From: Marinobacter salinexigens
GTDB taxonomy: Bacteria; Pseudomonadota; Gammaproteobacteria; Pseudomonadales; Oleiphilaceae
NCBI RefSeq assembly: GCF_008370345.1
Contig: NZ_VTUU01000003.1
Location: forward strand, 248,001-312,000
Length of the DNA: 64,000 nt
Direction of reading: 5' to 3'
Within the stretch, counting starts at the first letter, position 1. The number at the start of each line of letters is the position of its first letter. The notes under the pieces were generated by a model that was not told where the DNA came from, made no database searches, and saw only the letters and a list, made by a program, of their open reading frames with translations. A program made the translations under genes and the position numbers. Positions 36,311 to 44,965 of the stretch are shown here, piece by piece.

Positions 36311-38041
36311 TCAGAAGGACGTCGTCAGGGACATCAGCAGTGCCAGGAACAGCAGGGCTGACAGCGTCTGCCAGAAGGCGACGGGGTGGCGTTCCATCAG
36401 TGGCGGCCGGTGGCGCCTTTCCCAGTCACTGCCAGGTTGGCGAAGATCGTTGAGGAACTCGGACAATGCGGGGTATCGCCGGTGAGGGTCTGGGTGAACG
36501 GCTCTCGCCATGGCGTCATCAAACCATAGTGGCAGGTCATCGCGGAGTGCTCTGGCGCTTTGATAGGTCAGTCGGCGCTGGTCCCGGAGCGAGCGTATTT
36601 TGGGAACCTCTGCGCCAAACGGAAGTTGGCCAGTCAGCAACTGATAGCTGATAACGCCGAGTGAGTACTGGTCTGAGAGCCAGCTGGCAGGCTCCCCGAG
36701 GAAGGTTTCCGGTGCACTGTACAGAGCTGCGCCCCTGGGAAGGCCGTCTTCGTCTGCGGTGTGCATCTCCTGTAAGCCGGTGACCCGGGTCGCCCCGAAG
36801 TCGATCAGGGTGACTTTGTCATTGGCGTCCACCAGAATGTTTTCGGGTTTCAGGTCCTGGTGCACCATGGCCAGCCGGTGAAAGGCCCGCAGGCCCCGGG
36901 CAATCTGTTCAACCAGGGCCCGGACGGTTTCGAGGGTTGGTCGGGGGTGGTCGAGCATCCATTGTTTCAGTGTGCAGCCATCGACCAGCTCTGTTGCAAG
37001 GTACACGCAGCTGCGTTGTCGTTCCGGGGCGAACGGGCGCACAACATAGGGGCTGTTGATACGGCGGCCAATCCATTCTTCGGCGGCAAATTGCTCCAGG
37101 TACTCCGCATCGTGGCGAAACTCCATGGAGGGTGTCTTGATAGCAACGGTCTGATTGCTCGCGATATCCGTGGCTATAAAAACGTGACTGCGGCTGCTGG
37201 CATGAATCTGCCTGACGATGCGGTAACCATCCAGAAGCTGTCCGGGGGCCAGTTCTGGTGCGAACGGGAGTTCTGACAGTGCCCTGTGCAGCTCGGTACT
37301 CTCTCGACTGGTAGCAATGGCATCGACCCGAACCAGTTGTACGCTCAGGTTGTCATCGCTGCCCGCGGCCAGAGCCGCGTCCGAGATTGCCCGGGCTGCG
37401 CGATCCAGGTCTCTGGCATGTTCTGCAATGAGTTGGCTGATCGATTTACCGTCGAGGTAGTCGTAAATGCCATCGGTCGTCAGCACGAAAACGTCGCCGG
37501 GCTGAATGCTGACCACTGAGCAGTCGAGGTCTAGCCGGTGGTCCATCCCCATGGCCCGGGTCAGGCAGCTTTCGGATTGCGACAGCCAGAGGCGATGGTC
37601 GGTGGTCAGTTGCTCAAGGTGTTCCCCACTGACCCGGTAAATACGGGTATCGCCAACACTGAACAGGTACGCCGACGCTGACTTGAGGATCAGCACGCTG
37701 AGGGTGCACAGGTAGCCACGATCCCGGTCATAGCGGTACTGGCTTTGTCGGGTCTGGGCATGGAGCCAGGCGTTGGTCGCCTGCAATACCCGTTCGGCAG
37801 ATTGTTTGACCGGCCAGCTGTCGGGGGTCGAATAATAGTCGTTGAGGAATCCGGCAACCGCAGCTTCACTGGCGACCTGGCTGACTTCGCTGGAGCTGAT
37901 GCCATCTGCCATAGCGATGGCGGCACCTTTGGTTGTGAGCTGATGCCCGTCGGGAATCAGCATTCCATGGAAGTCCTGGTTGACGGGCTTCAGGCCTTTG
38001 TCGGAGTACTGGCCTGTCGCCAGAGTCAGTTGGGTGCTCAT
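36311..38041 (-). CDS. PP2C phosphatase-Ser/Thr kinase fusion, tail-anchored (paired with FNT channel)
   Basis: This 576-residue paralogue of the protein at 32029-33741 has the same order: PP2C (ADGISSSEVS, GDTRIYRV, LTTDGIYDYLDG, GSDDNLS), kinase (VAIK lysine, HQDLKPEN, IDFGATR, SAPE) and a last hydrophobic helix (WQTLSALLFLALLMSL). The ATP loop again lacks the usual glycines (IVRQIHASSRSHVFIA). The whole protein aligns with its sister by eye over its full length. It follows the FNT channel gene by 44 bases, which contain a 9-bp GC-rich hairpin. It probably acts at the membrane on the channel or a linked nitrogen sensor; this is inference. Confidence 0.9.
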   Translation of the reverse strand: MSTQLTLATGQYSDKGLKPVNQDFHGMLIPDGHQLTTKGAAIAMADGISSSEVSQVASEAAVAGFLNDYYSTPDSWPVKQSAERVLQATNAWLHAQTRQSQYRYDRDRGYLCTLSVLILKSASAYLFSVGDTRIYRVSGEHLEQLTTDHRLWLSQSESCLTRAMGMDHRLDLDCSVVSIQPGDVFVLTTDGIYDYLDGKSISQLIAEHARDLDRAARAISDAALAAGSDDNLSVQLVRVDAIATSRESTELHRALSELPFAPELAPGQLLDGYRIVRQIHASSRSHVFIATDIASNQTVAIKTPSMEFRHDAEYLEQFAAEEWIGRRINSPYVVRPFAPERQRSCVYLATELVDGCTLKQWMLDHPRPTLETVRALVEQIARGLRAFHRLAMVHQDLKPENILVDANDKVTLIDFGATRVTGLQEMHTADEDGLPRGAALYSAPETFLGEPASWLSDQYSLGVISYQLLTGQLPFGAEVPKIRSLRDQRRLTYQSARALRDDLPLWFDDAMARAVHPDPHRRYPALSEFLNDLRQPGSDWERRHRPPLMERHPVAFWQTLSALLFLALLMSLTTSF

Positions 38042-38050
38042 AAGAAGGCT

Positions 38051-38078
38051 GGCCCCGACCGGTGCGGCAGTCGGGGCC
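38051..38078 (-). terminator. GC-rich hairpin between FNT and kinase genes
   Basis: GGCCCCGAC (38051-38059) pairs with GTCGGGGCC (38070-38078) around a 10-base loop. It has no U-run on either strand side, so it is more likely an RNA-processing or partial attenuation element, lowering kinase output relative to the channel, than a full terminator. Confidence 0.5.
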
Positions 38079-38085
38079 CTCCGGA

Positions 38086-38940
38086 TCAGGCGCGATTGGC
38101 GCCGGCCAGGGTGGAGGCGTCCAGAGCCGCCGGTGCCGGGCGCTTGGGTGCGGTCCGAATGTGGGTGGTGTACAGGGTCAGGCCTGTGAAGGCGAGGCCG
38201 CCCACCAGGTTGCCCAGCGCGGTGGGGATTTCGTTCCAGATGAGATAGTCCATGACCGAGAAGTTACCGCCCATCATCATCGCAGACGGGAACAGGAACA
38301 TGTTGACCACTGAGTGTTCGAAGCCCATGAAGAAGAACAGCATAATGGGCATCCACATGGCGATCACCTTGCCGGTTACGTTAGTGGAGATCATGGCGCC
38401 TACAACCCCCATGGATACCATCCAGTTGCACAGCATGCCGCGAATGAAAATGGTAGCCCAGCCGGCGGCGCCGTATTCGGCATAGCCCAGGGTTCGTGCT
38501 TCACCGACACCGGCGATTTTGCTGCCGACTGCACCGGGGTCCGTGTTGAAACCATAGGTGAAGACAAATGCCATCATCACAGCCACTGTCAGTGCGCCGG
38601 CAAAGTTGCCAACAAAGACCAGTCCCCAGTTCCTCAGAATGGCTTTCGGGGTTACGCCCGGGCGCTTATCCAACAGAGCGAGCGGGGTGAGCATGAATAC
38701 ACCGGTCAGCAGGTCAAAGCCCATCAGATAGAGCATGCAGAAGCCCACCGGGAACAGTATGGCGCCGATGAGGAATACCCCGGTCTGCACCGCGACGGTC
38801 ACTGCGAATACTGCTGCCAGGGCAAGGATCGCGCCGGCCATATAGGCACGGATCAGAGTATCCCTGGTGGACATGTAGATCTTGGATTCGCCGGCGTCCA
38901 CCATTTTGGTGACGAATTCCGAAGGCAAGATGTAAGACAT
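38086..38940 (-). CDS. Formate/nitrite transporter family channel (NirC-like)
   Basis: This 284-residue protein has six hydrophobic helices. FNT marks are the LTGVFMLTPLALLDKR segment, NWGLVFVGNFAGAL and the central RGMLCNWMVSMGVVGAMISTNVTGKVIAMW block, plus FMGFEHSVVNMF with the conserved His. FNT proteins form pentameric channels for formate, nitrite or hydrosulfide. The nitrate-assimilation context and leader argue for nitrite. It heads a two-gene operon with the phosphatase-kinase at 36311-38041, behind a sigma-54 promoter and an attenuator. Confidence 0.92.
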   Translation of the reverse strand: MSYILPSEFVTKMVDAGESKIYMSTRDTLIRAYMAGAILALAAVFAVTVAVQTGVFLIGAILFPVGFCMLYLMGFDLLTGVFMLTPLALLDKRPGVTPKAILRNWGLVFVGNFAGALTVAVMMAFVFTYGFNTDPGAVGSKIAGVGEARTLGYAEYGAAGWATIFIRGMLCNWMVSMGVVGAMISTNVTGKVIAMWMPIMLFFFMGFEHSVVNMFLFPSAMMMGGNFSVMDYLIWNEIPTALGNLVGGLAFTGLTLYTTHIRTAPKRPAPAALDASTLAGANRA

Positions 38941-39015
38941 GATCGATTCCTCTGGTTTTCTGGCTCAGGTGGCTGGTGAGGGGCTTACAACTCCCGTCAC
39001 CTGAAATTTGGCCAC

Positions 39016-39111
39016 AAAAAAACGGCGCCACATGCGGCCTGCAAAAACTGCAGGTGCATGTAGACGCCGTCGTCTAAGTGTCTGTCCTGGTGCGAAGCCA
39101 ACATTGACTTC
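39016..39111 (-). promoter_or_regulatory. NasR-type antitermination leader of the FNT-kinase operon
   Basis: Three elements are read on the minus strand. P1 is a six-pair hairpin, GAAGUC-AAUGUU-GGCUUC (39094-39111), with A1 and G4 in the hexaloop. Next is UAGACG-ACGG-CGUCUA (39061-39076), which overlaps the terminator's 5' arm. Last is the terminator, with ACGGCG/CGCCGT, CATGC/GCATG and CCTGCA/TGCAGG steps (39022-39070), followed by seven U (39016-39022). The overlapping hairpin here has a four-base loop, unlike the other three leaders. Confidence 0.8.
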
Positions 39112-39126
39112 ACTAACTATAGTGAC

Positions 39127-39142
39127 TGCATGGACTGTGCCA
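39127..39142 (-). promoter_or_regulatory. Sigma-54 promoter of the FNT-kinase operon
   Basis: The minus strand reads TGGCACAGTCCATGCA: perfect TGGCAC and TGCA with GG/GC at -24/-12 spacing. The start would be near 39116, five bases before the P1 hairpin of the leader. Confidence 0.82.
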
Positions 39143-39229
39143 GCCCTCTGAAAGCAGGGCTTATCCTCTATAACTCAATTAGTTATGAGAGAGTTGAGAG
39201 AATTTTCGGGCGAATGTTTTCAGGTGATG

Positions 39230-39248
39230 GCGCACCTGATCGGTGCGC
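39230..39248. promoter_or_regulatory. NtrC-like palindrome upstream of the FNT operon
   Basis: GCGCACC-TGATC-GGTGCGC is a perfect palindrome whose core, GCACC-N5-GGTGC, equals the NtrC consensus TGCACC-N5-GGTGCA apart from the outermost base on each side. It lies about 120 bases upstream of the sigma-54 start, a usual enhancer position. It also lies just past the 3' end of the tonB-like gene. Confidence 0.65.
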
Positions 39249-39286
39249 GATTCGTTGGGGATGCTGCACCCTGGATCAGGGCAGCC

Positions 39287-40017
<731 letters not shown>

Positions 40018-40021
<4 letters not shown>

Positions 40022-40428
40022 GAGGCAGGCTCGGTCAACAGCAGGACATCGGTATAGCCGCCTTGCTCAAGCTGGCGGAACAGGGATTCCAGGTCTGCCA
40101 TGGAGAGGGTTTCGGCTGCCGCAATTTTCAGGGGTTGATCCGGGTTGGGAGCAGGTAGTTTGCCGAGTAGCTGATCGGCGTTGACCTTCTCGCTGGCAAC
40201 CTGCCAGTCGCCGGTTTCGGTGATCACGAGATCTGCGTAAGGCTGTTGTTGCTGATCGGTGGCAGCGGTTGTTGGCAATTCCGGTAGCGGGTCGTCGGCA
40301 ATCTGGCCGGCAACGATGAAGAACATCAGTAGCAGGAAAACCAGATTGATGAGTGGCAGGAGTGCGTCTTCCACTCGCTCCATAAGTGACTTGCCGGACG
40401 TGGCAGGTGGTGGAACCAGGTTATTCAT
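40018..40428 (-). CDS. exbD: ExbD/TolR-family protein (second copy)
   Basis: This 136-residue protein has one N-terminal membrane helix (LLPLINLVFLLLMFFIVAG) containing the ExbD pattern, but with Asn (PLINLVF) where ExbD normally has the proton-carrying Asp (PLIDVVF). A periplasmic domain follows. It overlaps tonB and the first exbD by four bases at each end. The missing Asp suggests a structural rather than proton-conducting role in a mixed ExbD dimer; this is inference. Confidence 0.88.
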
Positions 40429-40820
40429 GGGTTAGCTTCGGTTGCCCGCTTCCAGTGGGTTTTGATGCCCTTGGCATCCAGTCCGGTGAGTACTCGGGTG
40501 AAGTGGCCCAGGCCGGTGTCTGGCTGTGTGCCGACGTTGACTTCGGTAATACCCGAAGCAGTCAGCTCCTTGATGGCGTCATTGAGGGACAGTGTGTCCT
40601 GATTCCAGAGCACCGAGCCAGCGACATCAACAGTGAGAACCGGGATGGGCTCTCCGGTGACCGTATTACGCTTGCTGGTATTGTTACCCAGTTCCAGATA
40701 CCCCACCGGCAGCAGGCGGCTGGTGAGCATGAAGAACACCAGCAGGATAAACACCACATCAATCAGTGGCGTAATGCGGATAGGGATCGGGCGGCTGGGC
40801 CTGGGTTCAACCAGCTGCAT
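40425..40820 (-). CDS. exbD: ExbD biopolymer transport protein (first copy)
   Basis: This 131-residue protein has the single membrane helix ITPLIDVVFILLVFFMLTS with the essential Asp, then a periplasmic domain. It forms the proton-driven motor with ExbB. The open frame runs further upstream, but MQLVEPRPSRPIPIRITPLID at 40820 is the family-length start and lies inside the exbB end (14-base overlap), so coupling is likely. Confidence 0.92.
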   Translation of the reverse strand: MQLVEPRPSRPIPIRITPLIDVVFILLVFFMLTSRLLPVGYLELGNNTSKRNTVTGEPIPVLTVDVAGSVLWNQDTLSLNDAIKELTASGITEVNVGTQPDTGLGHFTRVLTGLDAKGIKTHWKRATEANP

Positions 40821-41610
40821 GAGCGAGCTGCTGTTTGGCCGGCATCTGGAACCCTTCGGGCTTTTTCCCGTCTTCAGGTACAACCACTTCGGGTTCGAGC
40901 GGGGCTTCGGTGGCGTCTGGTTGAACCAGAGCCTCACTCTGGGCTGGGCTGTTGAGCACGGTCACAAGTGTACTGTTGATGACCTTGTGAATACGGCGCA
41001 GGCGAAATTCGATCCAGGCGGCCAGTGCGGCGAAAGGAATGGCGATGACCAGACCAGCCGCGGTCGTGGTCAGGGCCTCATAGATACCACCACTGAGTTG
41101 GGTAGCGTTGGCACGACCCTCGGTGGCGGCCATGGCGCTGAAGGCTTCCATCATGCCCATAACGGTGCCTAGCAGGCCGAGGAGAGGGGCCAGTGCTGCG
41201 ATGACCTCAATAATTTTCAGGGGTGCTTCGAAAGGTTCCAGAGCGTGTTGGGCGTCGCGGGCGGCGGTTTCGCGGATCTGGCCGGGGTCCTTGTCATCCT
41301 GGCGGGCTTCTATGGTGTTGGCCACCAGATGCAGCAGGGGATTCATTCTGCCGTAGGTGCCTGCTTCCTGACGGACTTGCGCGGGCTTCACGTTGTCAGG
41401 AGAGGATTGCCAAAGTTTCACGGTCTTTTTGAGTCTGCCGGTAAGGCGGGGTGCGTACAATGCACCGCAGAGCATGAGATAAATGAAGGTAACGAAACCG
41501 GCTAGGGCGATAACAGCAAGAACCATCATTACAGGTCCGCCCATCTCGAAGAGCTGGCCAAGGGGGCCATCGAAGATTGCCGAGGAAGAAAGCATGGCGG
41601 TGTCAGACAT
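40807..41610 (-). CDS. exbB: ExbB/TolQ-family proton channel protein
   Basis: This protein of about 267 residues has three membrane helices: one at the N-terminus (MVLAVIALAGFVTFIYLML) and two flanking the conserved block APLLGLLGTVMGMMEAF and GIYEALTTTAAGLVIAIPFAALAAW. These are the MotA/TolQ/ExbB signature segments. It is first in the exbB-exbD-exbD-tonB operon. Three ATGs (41691, 41631, 41610) are possible; none has a strong ribosome site, and I chose the shortest. Confidence 0.9.
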   Translation of the reverse strand: MSDTAMLSSSAIFDGPLGQLFEMGGPVMMVLAVIALAGFVTFIYLMLCGALYAPRLTGRLKKTVKLWQSSPDNVKPAQVRQEAGTYGRMNPLLHLVANTIEARQDDKDPGQIRETAARDAQHALEPFEAPLKIIEVIAALAPLLGLLGTVMGMMEAFSAMAATEGRANATQLSGGIYEALTTTAAGLVIAIPFAALAAWIEFRLRRIHKVINSTLVTVLNSPAQSEALVQPDATEAPLEPEVVVPEDGKKPEGFQMPAKQQLAHAAG

Positions 41611-41644
41611 GGGATCGCTCGCGAGTAGCATGGAAGTGTAGTCG

Positions 41645-41663
41645 TAAATAGTAACGATTATCA
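41645..41663 (-). promoter_or_regulatory. Possible Fur box upstream of exbB
   Basis: The minus strand here contains GATAATCGTTACTATTTA, matching about 12 of 19 positions of the Fur consensus. The position, about 35 bases before the chosen exbB start, and TonB-system function make iron control plausible. Confidence 0.35.
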
Positions 41664-41824
41664 GTAAGTTTGCAAGTGGTAGATCTGACATTCCCGGAGG
41701 GTTTGTTAAAATTCATACAGTGCAATCTGAGACCGGAATAGTGGATTGGCGCTGGGTGCGTTGAACGGAGGCTTTCTATTTTTTCCCTGTATTACCTGTC
41801 CTCAATAACCGGAGCTGATCGACG

Positions 41825-44197
41825 GTGGTGATCAAACACTGGTTCGAAAGCCTTGCAAACCGGGCGGTAGCCCTTGTGGTTGTCGTTATCGTGCTTTCCG
41901 CGCTGACAGTCACAATTGTGGGTGCTCTGCTGAGCCGTGGGGAGCTTGAGCAGCAGGCAACCAATCAGGTAGTTACCATTGCCCGGCTGGTGGCCAGTGA
42001 GCTGGATGAAAAACTCGCGAGCCGCCTGAAAATCCTCAATCATGTTGCTCAGAGTTTCACCATGGATGCCCAGGTGTTCGAGTCCCGGGCCCGGGTTCTG
42101 CTCCAGCAGCAGACCGCGCTGGAACATCTGTTTGACGGGCTTTACCTTATTGATTCCAATGGCCGGGTCATGGCGGAGTTTCCCGAGGAATACGGGCTGA
42201 TTGGTCAGGACGTGAGCCAACGGGACTACTTCCGCGATGCGGGCAACTTCAATACACCGGTCATCAGCGAGCCCTACCTGTCCCTCTACCGGGATACCCC
42301 TGCGATTATGATTGCAGCGCCGGTGTTCAATCATAGTCACCGGTTCATCGGCATGATCGGAGGTGCGCTCATGCTGGAAGGCGAGCAGTTCATGCAGGAG
42401 TTCGCCCGAGTTCGTATCGGTGAGACCGGCTACCTCTCTATCGCTACCCGGGCCGGAACCACGCTTGCTCACGGCGGTACCGGTGAAGTGATGGTGCCCG
42501 TTCGGATAGAGAACCCGGTGCTGCGTGACGCCATGTCGGGGTTTGAAGGCACTAAAAGCAGTAAGAGCAAGGACGGTTCTGCAGTCATCGTTTCGGTGCA
42601 GCAGATGGCTCAGGTGCCCTGGTTTGTGGCCGCTGTCTGGCCAACCCGGGAGGCCTTCGCGCCGATGACCAGGACCGCCGATGCCTTTGTCTGGACCCTG
42701 TTGGCGGTTATTGCGGTTATGGCTCCAGTGGCGCTGTTTGTGTTCCGCCGATTGATGCGGCCACTGACGACACTGGGAGATGAAATAAACGAACGCCATC
42801 TCGGAGTGCGAACTACGCCGGTCAGTGTTGCCGGAGGCCGGGAGATTCGCCACGTTGCCCAGATCTTCAATACAGTGATGGACGAACGGGACGAAGTGCT
42901 GGGGTCGTTGGCGGAGCGCGAGGCATTTTTCCGCTCGCTGACACAGAGTGCCCCGATTGGCATCATCCAGACCGATGTGCTCGGGCGGATCGAATTCGTC
43001 AACCCGGCCTATGAACAGCTGATCGGCCGCCCCGCCTCGGACCTCCAGCACTCTTACCTGGGTAACAGTATCTACCCCCCGGATCGGGAACAGGCGTTGT
43101 CCGGCTGGCAAAAGTCTCTGCAACAGCATGAGGTTTTCCGGGGCAGGCTGCGGCTGCTGAGCCGGAATGATGAGCAGCTGATCTGGGGGGATGTCATGAC
43201 TTCTGTCATCGAAACTCCGGATAAGGCATTGGGTACCATCACGGTGGTCCGTGATATTACCCGGGAGCTGGAAACAGAGACCGCATTGCGGGAAGAGCAG
43301 CAGCGTGCCGAACACATTCTGGGTGTACTTCAGGAAGGTGTGCTGATGATCGATGTTGAAGGCCAGATCCGGTATGCCAACCAGGCTGCCTGCCAGTTTC
43401 TGGGTGGCGGCTTCAGAGGCGATTGTGTTCAGGTCAACTTCTTCGAGCAAGCCGTCATCAGGGATGCCGAACGGGAACTGGGGCGATCTGATTTCCTTGG
43501 GGCTGACGACATGGATAGCCTGTATGTCACGTTGAGAAATTCTGCAGGAGAGGTCTTTGATATTGACCTGACAATGCTCCACGTTCGCAAGGGCACGGCG
43601 GACGAACGCATGGTCTTTGTACTCAGGGATGACAGTGAACGTCGGCGTGAAGAGGAACGTTTGTCCTGGGAGGCAACCCACGATAGCCTGACCCAGCTGG
43701 CGAATCGCCGGGCCTTCACGGCGGAACTGGTGAAGTGTCTTGGTGAGTCGCCACGCCAGAAAGCCCGTTCAGTGCTGATTCTGATCGACCTCGATTATTT
43801 CAAACCCGTTAACGACGAAGGCGGGCATTTGCTGGGCGATGATCTTCTGAAACAGCTGGCGGAGCTGTTCATGGCGTCTGTGCGCCAATCCGACACGGTG
43901 GCGCGCCTCGGCGGCGATGAATTCGGGATCATCCTGCCCGCCTGCGGGCTCGACCATGCGAAGGCTCTGGCGGAAAAAATCCGGGTGGGCGTCGAGGCGC
44001 TGCGCATTGAGCAGGACGGCCGTAGCTTCGGAGTGACTGCGAGCATTGGCGTTACTGAGATGACGGCGCAGGACAGCGGTACGCGGGAAGTGGTGTCCCG
44101 GGCCGACGAGGGAACCTATATTGCCAAATCCCGGGGCCGTAACATGGCAATCGTGGTGCCAGCGCCGCCGGACGTTGAAGAGCCTGACGTGAGCTGA
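41825..44197 (+). CDS. Diguanylate cyclase with dCache-like sensor and two PAS domains
   Basis: This 790-residue protein has a membrane helix (residues 14-36), a periplasmic Cache-type domain (about 40-285), a second helix (about 297-317), a HAMP-like linker, PAS 1 (about 365-480), PAS 2 (about 490-600) and a GGDEF domain (about 620-780). The active loop GGDEF is at about residue 696 with the inhibitory-site RQSD before it. The enzyme should make c-di-GMP in response to a periplasmic ligand; which one is unknown. It is a single gene converging on tauE. Confidence 0.92.
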   Translation: MVIKHWFESLANRAVALVVVVIVLSALTVTIVGALLSRGELEQQATNQVVTIARLVASELDEKLASRLKILNHVAQSFTMDAQVFESRARVLLQQQTALEHLFDGLYLIDSNGRVMAEFPEEYGLIGQDVSQRDYFRDAGNFNTPVISEPYLSLYRDTPAIMIAAPVFNHSHRFIGMIGGALMLEGEQFMQEFARVRIGETGYLSIATRAGTTLAHGGTGEVMVPVRIENPVLRDAMSGFEGTKSSKSKDGSAVIVSVQQMAQVPWFVAAVWPTREAFAPMTRTADAFVWTLLAVIAVMAPVALFVFRRLMRPLTTLGDEINERHLGVRTTPVSVAGGREIRHVAQIFNTVMDERDEVLGSLAEREAFFRSLTQSAPIGIIQTDVLGRIEFVNPAYEQLIGRPASDLQHSYLGNSIYPPDREQALSGWQKSLQQHEVFRGRLRLLSRNDEQLIWGDVMTSVIETPDKALGTITVVRDITRELETETALREEQQRAEHILGVLQEGVLMIDVEGQIRYANQAACQFLGGGFRGDCVQVNFFEQAVIRDAERELGRSDFLGADDMDSLYVTLRNSAGEVFDIDLTMLHVRKGTADERMVFVLRDDSERRREEERLSWEATHDSLTQLANRRAFTAELVKCLGESPRQKARSVLILIDLDYFKPVNDEGGHLLGDDLLKQLAELFMASVRQSDTVARLGGDEFGIILPACGLDHAKALAEKIRVGVEALRIEQDGRSFGVTASIGVTEMTAQDSGTREVVSRADEGTYIAKSRGRNMAIVVPAPPDVEEPDVS

Positions 44198-44200
44198 GTC

Positions 44201-44965
44201 TTACCACCAGCCAGCGGATACACCTGCGAGCCAGATAAGCCTCACGGCCAGGGCCGTCAGCACCACATTAAAGGCATGGTTGAACCAGCGATTGCTCAGG
44301 GTCTTCAGCAGGTGCAGGCCTAGCCAGGTTCCGCCAAAGCCGGCGACGATCATCGCCAGGATGAAGGGAATCCAGTCGGGAAAAACAAAGCCGGCCACGG
44401 TGAATACCAGCGCCTTTGGCGCATGCTGCAGGGTCATCGCCGTAGCAAAGGTCGAGACTGTCCGAAACCGGTCGGTATGAATCTGTTTGATAAACGCGGC
44501 AACCAGTGGCCCTGTGGCGCCCACGAACAGGCTGATAAAACTGGTCAGCCCTGAGGCAAGAAAAACGCCTGCACTGCCAAGGGATCCTTTGGGCAACGGC
44601 GGTCCCCAACACAGGTAAAGCACGAACGCCGCGATGGTGAGTTGCCAGATGTGGCTGGGCAGATCGACCAGCAGCCAGGCACCCACCCCAGCCCCAACCA
44701 CCACACCTGGAGCAAACGCGGCAATCACCTTCCAGTCGATGTGTTGCCGGGTCAGGGCTGCCCGGCCCGCATTGGAGCCCAGCTGAATCATGCCATGGAC
44801 CGGAATGATCGCAGCCGGAGGCATCCAGCTTGCCATCAGTACCAGCAACAGCACCCCTCCACCAGCCCCCAGGCTGGCGGTGATCATGGAGGTCAGCGTC
44901 GAGCTGATGAGCAGGAAAATGGCGACGGCCAGGCTCAGGCTGTCCGGTAGCAGAGTCAGTTCCAT
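44201..44965 (-). CDS. TauE/SafE family sulfite-type exporter
   Basis: This 254-residue protein has about eight hydrophobic helices in two repeats, with the motifs ASLGAGGGVLLLVLMASWMPPAAIIPVHGMIQLGSN and FASGLTSFISLFVGATGPLVAAF-like segments typical of the TauE/SafE (DUF81) family. Members move sulfite, sulfoacetate or other organosulfur anions; the substrate here is not readable. The start overlaps the stop of the upstream lytic transglycosylase gene by ten bases. Confidence 0.88.
   Translation of the reverse strand: MELTLLPDSLSLAVAIFLLISSTLTSMITASLGAGGGVLLLVLMASWMPPAAIIPVHGMIQLGSNAGRAALTRQHIDWKVIAAFAPGVVVGAGVGAWLLVDLPSHIWQLTIAAFVLYLCWGPPLPKGSLGSAGVFLASGLTSFISLFVGATGPLVAAFIKQIHTDRFRTVSTFATAMTLQHAPKALVFTVAGFVFPDWIPFILAMIVAGFGGTWLGLHLLKTLSNRWFNHAFNVVLTALAVRLIWLAGVSAGWW

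Noticed and set aside
41792..43681. Minus-strand open frame of 629 codons
   Set aside because: It lies entirely antisense to the PAS-GGDEF gene, has no domain I recognise and no start signal; high-GC codon bias creates long shadow frames.
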